Assembly (NCBI GenBank): GCA_963842955.1
Contig: CAWJIJ010000007.1
Span: 62,001-126,000 of the forward strand
DNA length: 64,000 bases
Origin: JARFQW01 sp963842955
Lineage (GTDB): Bacteria > Pseudomonadota > Gammaproteobacteria > Steroidobacterales > XN24
Reading direction: 5' to 3'
Positions 33,461-41,749 of this stretch are shown in pieces (positions within the stretch are counted from its first letter, which is position 1; each line of letters begins with the position of its first letter). A program made the translations under genes and the position numbers. A model generated the notes under the pieces. The model ran no database searches, was not told the DNA's origin, and worked only from the letters and a program-made list of their open reading frames with translations.

Positions 33461-34531
33461 ATGACCGCTGAGGACGACTTTTCCGGACGGCTGCTGGCCT
33501 GGTGGGACGATCACGGCCGTCATGATCTGCCCTGGCAGCGGGATCGGGATCCCTACCGGATCTGGGTCGCCGAGATCATGCTGCAGCAGACCCAGGTGGC
33601 CACCGTGATCCCCTATTTCGAGGCGTTCCTGGAGCGCTTCACCAACGTCCAGGCCCTCGCCGGGGCCTCCGAGGACGACGTGCTGCACCTGTGGTCCGGC
33701 CTCGGCTACTACGCCCGGGGGCGGAATTTGCGCCGCGCCGCCCGGCTCATCCAGGAACGCCACGGCGGCCAGTTTCCGCGGGACCTCGACGACCTGCAGG
33801 CCCTGCCCGGTGTCGGGAGGTCCACGGCCGGGGCCATCCTGGCCCAGGCATGGGGGGAGAGGCACCCCATCCTCGACGGCAACGTGAAACGCGTACTGGC
33901 CCGTTATCACGCGGTGGAAGGCTGGCCGGGGCGGTCGGCGGTGCTCAAGCGCCTGTGGGCGCATGCCGAAGCGCACACCCCTGAGGCCCGGGTGGCGGAT
34001 TACACGCAGGCCATCATGGATCTCGGCGCGACGCTGTGCCGCGGCCGACGCCCGAATTGTGCCGCCTGCCCGGTGGCCGGGGGCTGTGCCGCGCGAAAAC
34101 TGGGCCGTCAGGCGGACTTTCCCGGGCGCAAGCCACCGCGGGCGAGGCCCTTGCGGCATACCGCGATGCTGCTCGTCGAGGACCGGGAACGACGGGTTTT
34201 GCTGCAGCGCCGCCCCAGCCAGGGCTTGTGGGGTGGTTTATGGAGCTTCCCCGAGGTTGAGAGTGTGGAGGCGGCGGCAGACTGGTGCGTCACCCGGCTG
34301 GGCTCGCTACCCCGGCGGACAGTGGAGCTGCCGCCGGTACACCACGGCTTCACCCATTTCGAACTGGAGATTCGTCCCGTACTCGTCGAGATGGCGCAGG
34401 CTGGCCTCGTGATGGAGGGGGACGCCTGGCTCTGGTATAACGGCGACCCGTCCGAGCGCCTGGGGCTTGCGGCCGTAGTAAGCCGCTTGCTGAAGTCGCG
34501 CAAACCGCATGTCATGGGAGAAGTCGAGTGA
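33461..34531 (+). CDS. mutY: A/G-specific adenine glycosylase
   Basis: 356 residues. HhH-GPD glycosylase: WVAEIMLQQTQV with the catalytic Glu, LPGVGRSTAGAI hairpin, LDGNVKRVLAR with the catalytic Asp, and the 4Fe-4S ligands Cys-x6-Cys-x2-Cys-x5-Cys in CRGRRPNCAACPVAGGC. A NUDIX-like C-domain (LLVEDRERRVLLQRRP, GGLWSFPEVE) reads 8-oxoG. Removes A opposite 8-oxoG. Coupled to yggX by GTGA, the usual gammaproteobacterial arrangement. Confidence 0.96.
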   Translation: MTAEDDFSGRLLAWWDDHGRHDLPWQRDRDPYRIWVAEIMLQQTQVATVIPYFEAFLERFTNVQALAGASEDDVLHLWSGLGYYARGRNLRRAARLIQERHGGQFPRDLDDLQALPGVGRSTAGAILAQAWGERHPILDGNVKRVLARYHAVEGWPGRSAVLKRLWAHAEAHTPEARVADYTQAIMDLGATLCRGRRPNCAACPVAGGCAARKLGRQADFPGRKPPRARPLRHTAMLLVEDRERRVLLQRRPSQGLWGGLWSFPEVESVEAAADWCVTRLGSLPRRTVELPPVHHGFTHFELEIRPVLVEMAQAGLVMEGDAWLWYNGDPSERLGLAAVVSRLLKSRKPHVMGEVE

Positions 34532-34800
34532 GCAGAACGGTGAAGTGCGTCCTCCTGGGGACCGAGGCGGAGGGGCTGGACCGCGTGCCCTATCCGGGTG
34601 AACTCGGGCAGAGAATTTACGACAACGTGTCACGCGAGGCCTGGCAGCAGTGGCTGGCGCACCAGACGATGCTCATCAACGAGTACCGGCTGACGCCCAT
34701 CGAGCCCAAGGCAAGGAAATTCCTGGTCGAGGAAATGGAGAAGTTCTTCTTCGGCGAAGGCAGCCAGGCCCCCGAGGAATTCGTCGCGCCCGAAGAGTAA
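34528..34800 (+). CDS. yggX: Fe(2+)-trafficking protein YggX
   Basis: 90 residues from GTG 34528. Family marks: N-terminal Cys (MSRTVKC), PYPGELGQRIYDNVSREAW, WLAHQTMLINEYRL and MEKFFFG. Protects iron-sulfur clusters and helps iron delivery; mutY directly upstream makes an iron-sulfur enzyme. The C-terminal acidic tail is slightly longer than usual. Confidence 0.95.
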   Translation: MSRTVKCVLLGTEAEGLDRVPYPGELGQRIYDNVSREAWQQWLAHQTMLINEYRLTPIEPKARKFLVEEMEKFFFGEGSQAPEEFVAPEE

Positions 34801-34826
34801 CGTCCCCGGGCAGAACTGGACCGGGG

Positions 34827-35807
34827 CTATCCGCGTTCCGGTTCCAGGTACATGACGCTGAAGTACTCCGCGGCATCGCTCCAGACCTGCGCCACGTCCA
34901 GGCCCGATTCCGCGGCGAGATCGCTGAAGGCTTCGAGGGTGTACTTGTGGGAGAACTCGGTGACGATCACCTGGTCTCTTGCGAAGCCCAGGCGTTCGCC
35001 GGCCAGCGACACCTCCTGGTCGGTCTTGCTGACCAGATGCATTTCGATCCGGCTCGCCTCGGTCACCCAGGGGGCCCGATGCTCGAACGCCAGGGGGTCG
35101 AAGTCGCCCTCCAGCACCCGGTTGAGATGGACGAGGACATTGCGGTTGAACTCGGCTGTAACGCCGGCGCTGTCGTTGTAGGCCGCTTCCAGGACGGCCG
35201 GATCCTTGACCCGGTCCACGCCGATCAGTGCGCCCCCGTCCGCTCCGGCAGTCTGGCGGATCCCGTCCAGCAGGCGAGCAGCATCGTCCCGGGCGAAGTT
35301 GCCGATGGTCGAGCCGGGGAAATACACGACCCGGCGGCGGGCGGGACGGCTGGGCTCCGGGAGCTCCAGTGGCTGCGTAAAGTCTCCGGCGACCGGGATG
35401 AACTCGATGTTGGGAAAGTCCCGCGCCAGATCCTCGGTAACGGCGAACAGGTGCTCGGCGGAGATGTCGATCAGCACGCAGGCTGCCGGATCTTCCAGGG
35501 CGTCGAGGAGGAGCCGGGTCTTCAGGCTGGACCCTGACCCGAACTCAACGAGGGTTGCTCCTGGGCCGATGCGCTGCGCCATATGCCTCGCATCGGCCTG
35601 CATGATCGCCAGTTCCGTCCGGGTCAGGTAGTACTCGGGCAGCTCGCAGATCTGATCGAACAGCTTCGAGCCGCGTTCGTCGTAGAAGTACTTCGACGGC
35701 AGACGCGGCGGGGTCTCCGCGAGGCTGGTGAGCACTTCGTCGGCGACCTCGGAGTCCGTGGGCTGCTGATCGCTCACCCTGAGAGTGGCGGAACGGAAAT
35801 TCGACAT
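34827..35807 (-). CDS. egtD: L-histidine N-alpha-methyltransferase
   Basis: 326 residues. SAM motif LVEFGSGSSLKTRLLLDAL, the N-terminal SKYFYDERGSKLFDQICELPEYY region, VYFPGSTIGNF, and the C-terminal EFSHKYTLEAF. EgtD trimethylates histidine to hercynine, the first step of ergothioneine synthesis. It starts 24 bases after egtB on the same strand. Confidence 0.95.
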   Translation of the reverse strand: MSNFRSATLRVSDQQPTDSEVADEVLTSLAETPPRLPSKYFYDERGSKLFDQICELPEYYLTRTELAIMQADARHMAQRIGPGATLVEFGSGSSLKTRLLLDALEDPAACVLIDISAEHLFAVTEDLARDFPNIEFIPVAGDFTQPLELPEPSRPARRRVVYFPGSTIGNFARDDAARLLDGIRQTAGADGGALIGVDRVKDPAVLEAAYNDSAGVTAEFNRNVLVHLNRVLEGDFDPLAFEHRAPWVTEASRIEMHLVSKTDQEVSLAGERLGFARDQVIVTEFSHKYTLEAFSDLAAESGLDVAQVWSDAAEYFSVMYLEPERG

Positions 35808-35831
35808 AGGGGATCCTGATTCGGACGGCTG

Positions 35832-37074
35832 TCAGCCGGCGTTGCGGGCCAGCCGGAAACCGGCAAACTGCCAGCGTTGATGCGGATAGTAGAAGTTACG
35901 GTAGCTCGGCCGGGGGTGGCCTGTGGGCGTGACGCAGGCGGCGCCGCGAAGCACCATCTGGCTGACCATGAATTTGCCGTTGTACTCGCCCAGCGAGCCG
36001 CCCAGGGGGCGAAAGCCGGGATAGGGCTGATAGCCGCTCGCGGTCCATTCCCAGACTTCGCCGCAGGATCCGGCGCGAGGTTGCAGAGACTGCGGCCGGC
36101 CGGGATCCACCGTGGTGGGGCCCCCGGCGGACATGATCTCCCATTCGGCTTCGTTGGGCAGCCGGGCGTCCCGCCCAGCGGGCATAGGCATCTGCCTCGA
36201 AGTAGCTGAGATGGCAAACGGGCGCGGCCGGGTCGATGGGCTGGATGCCGTGCAGGGTGAATTCCCGGTCCAGATCCGGTTCCCAGTAAAGCGGCCGCTC
36301 CCAGCCTTCCCGCTGGATCGTGGCCCAGCCGTCGGCGAGCCACAGTTCTGTATCCCGGTAGCCGCCGTCTTCGATGAAGGCCCGGTACTCGGCGTTGGTC
36401 ACGGGACGGTCGGCCATTTCGAACGGATCCACCCAGACCCGGTGGCGCGGCGTTTCGTTATCGAAGCAGAACGTGCTGCCGTCCGCGCCGATTTCATGCA
36501 CGCCGCCTGGGTGGGAGATGAACTGGGTTGCCGGGCCGGACGCGGCGACAGCCGCGGAGTCCGTCTGGTAGGCGGGCTTCAACGGGTTGCACGACAGCAA
36601 ATGCTTGAGGTCCATGAGGAGCAGCTCCTGGTGCTGCTGTTCATGGTTCAGGCCCAGGGTCACAAGGGCGGCAAGCCCTGCATCGTCGGTCCGTTCTGCC
36701 ATCAGCTGACGCATGGCCTCGTCCACGTGGGCCCGGTAGGCCAGGATCTCTTCCAGCGATGGCCGCGTCAGCAGCCCGCGGCTCGGCCGCAGGTGCATTT
36801 CGCCGACCGAGTAGTAATAGGAATTGAACAGGTAGCTGAACTTGCCGTGGAAGGGGGAGTATCCGGAGTCCGAGGTCAGCACGAACTGTTCGAAAAACCA
36901 GGACACATGGGCCAGGTGCCACTTCGCGGGGCTCGCGTCCGGCATGCTCTGGACCTGGCAGTCCTCTGCCGACAGCGGGACCACGAGCGCCTCGGACTCG
37001 CTCCGGACGCGGGCATAGAAATCCGACAGGCTCCCGGCCGGATGAGCCGGGCGGGCGGTTGCGGGGGACGGCAT
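35832..37074 (-). pseudogene. egtB: Ergothioneine sulfoxide synthase, frameshifted
   Basis: Two open frames together give a complete EgtB of about 413 residues. Frame 1 (from ATG 37074) has the DinB-like iron-binding part (HLAHVSWFFEQ; HEQQHQELLLMDLKH) and the sulfatase-modifying-factor-like domain up to FEADAYARWAG. Frame 2 then supplies RLPNEAEWEIM, CGEVWEWTASGYQPYPGF and the end FAGFRLARNAG. Deleting one base from the GGG run at 36164-36166 joins them as WAGRRLPNEAEWE, the expected sequence. Real inactivation or sequencing error cannot be told apart here. EgtB joins hercynine to a sulfur donor. Confidence 0.85.
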
Positions 37075-37194
37075 GAGACCTCGGGGCTGGGTTTTGCCAT
37101 AGCCTAGCCGCCCCGGCCCGGATCCGCAAAGAAGCTCTTGTGACCAGATCCGGCCCGAGCACCCGGGGGCATACCGGGAAACCTCCGGGATCGG

Positions 37195-37224
37195 TTGACT
37201 GTATTCTGAACAATCGCGTTTAAT
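37195..37224 (+). promoter_or_regulatory. tRNA-Phe promoter
   Basis: TTGACT (37195-37200), 18-base spacer, TTTAAT (37219-37224), then a GC-rich discriminator just before the tRNA. A good sigma-70 match; GC-rich discriminators are typical of stringently controlled tRNA promoters. Confidence 0.7.
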
Positions 37225-37237
37225 ACGCGGCCTTGGA

Positions 37238-37900
<663 letters not shown>

Positions 37901-37943
37901 TTCTGGTCGAATTTTCAGGTCCCTACTCTGGCCTTATTGCGGG

Positions 37944-40181
37944 TCAGGACTCCTTTCGCCAGGCTGGCTGCGCCCCGTCCACCAGTTCGCGCAGCTTTTC
38001 GAGCAAGTCTCCGGTCGCTTCAGCGCCCTTGTTGAGCACCCGCTCGACCTGGCCGCTCAAGCGCTGGCGATCCGCCTCCGTAAGGTCCTTGGCCGTCAGG
38101 ACGACCACGGGGAGGCGCCGCCACGCTTCGTGACTGCGTAGTGCGTCGATGAACTCGAATCCATCCATTTCGGGCATCATGAGATCGGTGAGAATCAGGG
38201 CGGGGTCCGCTTCTGCCAGCTTATCGAGGGCGTCACGACCGTTCTCCGCGGTCACCGTCGCCCAGCCTTCTTTCTCCACCAGCTGAACCAGCATCTCCAG
38301 GGCAGCGGGTTCGTCGTCGACAATCATGATGCGGCCCGAGTGCCGGGACGGAAGGTAACGGCGCAGAATCCGAACCAATCGCTCCCGGTCTACGGGCTTG
38401 GTGACGAAATCCGAGGCTCCGAGGGCCTGCGCCAGCCGGTCTTCGCCGAGTATGGACACCATGATCACCGGAATGTCCTGCAGCTCGGGCTCCGCTTTCA
38501 GCGAGGTGAGCACGCTCCAGCCGTCCGTGCCAGGCATGAGAACATCCAGCGTGATGGCGACCGGTTCGAGCTCCCGGGCTTTTCTGAGCCCGTCCTCGCC
38601 ACCGCTGGCTGTGACTACACTGAATCCGCCGCCGCGGACGGTGCGGCCGATCAGGTCCCGGGCTACCGGATCGTCGTCGATGACGAGCACCAGCGGTCCC
38701 TCGCCCGCCGGCATCGCGTCGTCCCGACCCTCGTCGGCATTTCCGTCGTTGACCCGCGCCGGGACTTCGATGGTGAAGGTCGAGCCCTTTCCGGGGGTGC
38801 TGGCGACGGTCAGATCTCCCTCCATCATCCGGCAGAAATGGCGGCTGATCGGCAGCCCAAGGCCGGTCCCGCCATAATTTCGGGTCGTCGATTCGTCAGC
38901 CTGGGAAAACTCGTCGAACACGGAGTCGAGGCGATCCTCAGGAATGCCGATACCGGTATCGGCGATCTCGAAACGTACGAAATCACCATCGGGCGTGCGC
39001 GAGACTTCCAGTGTGATGCTTCCCTGATGAGTGAACTTGGCGGCGTTGCTCAAGACGTTCAGCAGGGCCTGGCGTAGTTTCGTGGCGTCAGCACGCATGC
39101 TGCCCAGGTCGTCCGGACAGCGCACCTCCAGGGTGTTTTCATTCGTTTCGATCAGCGGTTGCACGGTCGTGGCGACATTCCGTACCAGAGTTCCGATGTC
39201 GAATGCCTCCAGATACAGCTCCATACGGCCGGCTTCGATCTTCGAGATGTCGAGCACATCGTTAATCAGCCCCAGCAGGTGTTGTCCCGCAGCGTTGATT
39301 TTCTTCAGGTCCGGGACCAGGTCCTCCTGATCGGTGTCCTCCAGTTCCTCGATGAGCATTTCGCTGTAGCCGATGATGGCGTTCATCGGCGTCCTGAGCT
39401 CATGGCTCATGTTCGCCATGAAGGTGCTCTTGGCCTTGTTTGCCGCTTGTGCGTTCTCGGTCGCTTTCGCGAGTTCCGCGGTACGGTCCCGTACTTTGCA
39501 GTCCAGATTCTGATTGAGCTGCAGGAGCTGCTCGTGGCTGGCCGCGATTTCGCGTCGCCAGCGGTTGGCGACGCGAAGCACGATCCACCAGCCGACGATC
39601 AGCAGCGGCAAGGCGATCAGACTGCCGATGACCTGGAGCCAGGCCCGCTCCTGCAGAGACCTGGCGGTCGAGCGGGCTACGGTCTCGAGCTGTTCTCCAA
39701 GTTGCCGCATACCCTCGGCATATACGGCCTTTTGGTCGGTGTATTCCTGACCGTCGAGTATCGCTGTTGCCTCCTGGTTTCGACTGGCAAGAGCCAGCTC
39801 GAGCGCCTGCTCCTCCAGGGTGACCAGCGCGTCGTTCGACGCGTTGGTCTGCCCGGTGGTCCGGAAATCCGGTATCAGCCGTTTCGCCTGTTCGAGGGCT
39901 TCCGCAAGCCTGGGCTCCGTTTCCCTGTAGCGTGCCTCCCAGCGCGGGTCGCCGGTGGCGGCCGCCATCCGGGTCGACATGGTCAGAATCTCGTCATAGC
40001 GCAGGATCTGCCCGCGCAGATTCTGCATCTCCAGGCCGGTTGCCGACACCGCGCTGAACTTGCGGGAAGCGTCATAGCCTGCCCATACGGAGAGCGCCAT
40101 CACGACTACCGTGACCACGCATGCCGCTGTGAGCAGTATCAGCTGCCGGCTTCCCGACTCGCTTTCCCGATACGCAACCAT
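37944..40181 (-). CDS. Hybrid sensor kinase HK-REC-REC
   Basis: 745 residues. TM1 (about 13-33), periplasmic helical sensor (about 40-185), TM2 (about 187-205), coiled coil, HisKA with MSHELRTPMNAIIGYSEM, HATPase with DTGIGIPEDRLD and GGTGLGLPISR, then two receivers: REC1 (VIDDDP, ITLDVLMPGTDGW, TKPVDRERL) and REC2 (IVDDEP, ILTDLMMPEMDGF). No output domain. It is a close paralogue, from the HisKA domain onward, of the two frames at 7123-10792. Monocistronic. Confidence 0.93.
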   Translation of the reverse strand: MVAYRESESGSRQLILLTAACVVTVVVMALSVWAGYDASRKFSAVSATGLEMQNLRGQILRYDEILTMSTRMAAATGDPRWEARYRETEPRLAEALEQAKRLIPDFRTTGQTNASNDALVTLEEQALELALASRNQEATAILDGQEYTDQKAVYAEGMRQLGEQLETVARSTARSLQERAWLQVIGSLIALPLLIVGWWIVLRVANRWRREIAASHEQLLQLNQNLDCKVRDRTAELAKATENAQAANKAKSTFMANMSHELRTPMNAIIGYSEMLIEELEDTDQEDLVPDLKKINAAGQHLLGLINDVLDISKIEAGRMELYLEAFDIGTLVRNVATTVQPLIETNENTLEVRCPDDLGSMRADATKLRQALLNVLSNAAKFTHQGSITLEVSRTPDGDFVRFEIADTGIGIPEDRLDSVFDEFSQADESTTRNYGGTGLGLPISRHFCRMMEGDLTVASTPGKGSTFTIEVPARVNDGNADEGRDDAMPAGEGPLVLVIDDDPVARDLIGRTVRGGGFSVVTASGGEDGLRKARELEPVAITLDVLMPGTDGWSVLTSLKAEPELQDIPVIMVSILGEDRLAQALGASDFVTKPVDRERLVRILRRYLPSRHSGRIMIVDDEPAALEMLVQLVEKEGWATVTAENGRDALDKLAEADPALILTDLMMPEMDGFEFIDALRSHEAWRRLPVVVLTAKDLTEADRQRLSGQVERVLNKGAEATGDLLEKLRELVDGAQPAWRKES

Positions 40182-40342
40182 TGGACTTCAGCCACTGTTC
40201 AATTGTTTGGGGTGAGAGTTAAGACCAACCCGCAGCACTTTGTCGAGGAGTTCGTGGCACCGGTCAACCGGGTCGCCAACCAGCCCGTGTCAGTGCGCTA
40301 TATCCCCTTGAGGTGGATCTTTCCGGTGAGACTTTCCGGTTC

Positions 40343-40957
40343 CTACGAACCTCTTGATCGGCCGAGCGCTTCACGGACCGACCGTCTGAGGTCCGGCAAC
40401 AGCAACTTTCCGAACCAGGGATTTTTCTTCAGCCAGATATTGTTTCTGGGGCTCGGATGGGGAAGGGGGATGACGTGTGGTCCGTATTCGCGCCACGCCC
40501 TGACGGTTTCCGTCAGGTTCTTCTTCTTTTCCGGCAGATGCCACGTGTGCGCGTACTGACCGATCACCAGGGTGAGTCTGAGCTGGCCAAGCTGCTGGAA
40601 TAGTTGATGTCTCCAGGTTTCCGCGCACTCGGGCCTGGGCGGCAGATCCCCGGATTTCCCGGTGCCCGGGTAGCAGAACCCCATAGGCAGGATCGCCACC
40701 TTCGTCGGATCGTAGAACGTGTCACGGGATACTCCCAGCCAGTCGCGCAGCCTGTCGCCGCTGGCGTCGTCGAACGGAACGCCGGTTGTGTGCACCTGCC
40801 GGCCCGGAGCCTGCCCCGCGATCAGTATTCTTGCCCCTGGATCGAGCTGAAGAACCGGTCTGGGCCCCAGCGGCAGCAATGGTTCACAGATACGGCACTG
40901 ACGTACTGAATCCATGAGCTCGGAAAACCGCAGGGCGGTGACGGGCTTCGTGTCCAT
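40343..40957 (-). CDS. Uracil-DNA glycosylase superfamily protein
   Basis: 204 residues. N-terminal CRICEPLLPLGPRPVL, motif A-like LIAGQAPGRQVHTTGVPFDDASG and motif B-like PLPHPSPRNNIW fit the UDG fold. The Cys-x2-Cys recalls iron-sulfur UDGs, but only part of that ligand set is evident, so the activity (base excision of uracil) is inferred. The 160 bases downstream hold no recognised gene. Confidence 0.8.
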   Translation of the reverse strand: MDTKPVTALRFSELMDSVRQCRICEPLLPLGPRPVLQLDPGARILIAGQAPGRQVHTTGVPFDDASGDRLRDWLGVSRDTFYDPTKVAILPMGFCYPGTGKSGDLPPRPECAETWRHQLFQQLGQLRLTLVIGQYAHTWHLPEKKKNLTETVRAWREYGPHVIPLPHPSPRNNIWLKKNPWFGKLLLPDLRRSVREALGRSRGS

Positions 40958-41112
40958 GCGGCACCTGCCTGGTTATATGAGGTCCAAGCCCCAGAATAGA
41001 CCGGTTGACCGTATCGAGCTGTCGTGACACCGGCAGTCCAATCAGCCGATGCCCCTTTATTTTGCTTGCTAAAGGCCCTTGGTTTTGCGTTTCGCTTCGA
41101 ATTGCCGGGTTC

Positions 41113-41670
41113 TTACTCTGACTCCAGTGGTTCCGGCGGCACCTCGATGCCAGCCGCCTCGAGTGAGGCACGCGCGTCGTCGTTTTTCGAGCAGTCCCAG
41201 CGGCGCAGGTCCGGATTGCGGCGGCTGTCGTTGTAGGGAATCGCGAGTCCCATTTCGAGCAGAACCGAACTGATGTTTTCGCCGTCGGCCTCGAGCTGCC
41301 CGACGCGGGACCGGGGCTGGCGGCCCTCGCGCACGTTGCGGACCCGAAGCCGCTTGCCGCGAAGATAGCCGCGCACGAAGTCCCGGGTTGCGATACCGAC
41401 GGACCGCTCGCAGGCCTGGCTCGTGGAGGTGGACGATGCCGTATGCACATCGCCCAGGTGGAATCGCCCGCGGCTTCTCGAGCGGGGCCCCTCTTGCCAG
41501 CGCAGGTCGTACCGCCAGCCGTCGACCACGCGTTCGAGACTGACCCGGAATGGCCCCTGCTGGTCGGGCTCCCGGAAGCCCCCCTCGTCCTGTGCGGTGC
41601 CGGGGAAGGGAATGGTGATCAGCAGTACGGTGATAAACGTACGGGCAAGCCGGATCGATAAGTCGCTCAT
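41113..41670 (-). CDS. Secreted SNase-like protein
   Basis: 185 residues with a signal peptide (FITVLLITIPFPGTAQ). The C-terminal half resembles staphylococcal nuclease-like domains: ATRDFVRGYLRGKRLRVRNVR, then LEADGENISSVLLEMGLAIPY and NPDLRRWDC. The N-terminal part differs from classical thermonucleases and active-site Arg/Glu positions are not all certain, so nuclease activity is only possible. Confidence 0.65.
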   Translation of the reverse strand: MSDLSIRLARTFITVLLITIPFPGTAQDEGGFREPDQQGPFRVSLERVVDGWRYDLRWQEGPRSRSRGRFHLGDVHTASSTSTSQACERSVGIATRDFVRGYLRGKRLRVRNVREGRQPRSRVGQLEADGENISSVLLEMGLAIPYNDSRRNPDLRRWDCSKNDDARASLEAAGIEVPPEPLESE

Positions 41671-41749
41671 GGCTGGAGTCCGGCCGTTCTACCGATGTTC
41701 GGAGGAGCGTTCACTTGGCACGCCTGGGGTTCGTGGACTGTTGTTTTGT

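Noticed and set aside
40182..40342. Possible gene remnant (VKTNPQHFVEEFVAPVN in one plus-strand frame)
   Set aside because: Too short, no start with a ribosome site and no family recognised; left as an unassigned gap.
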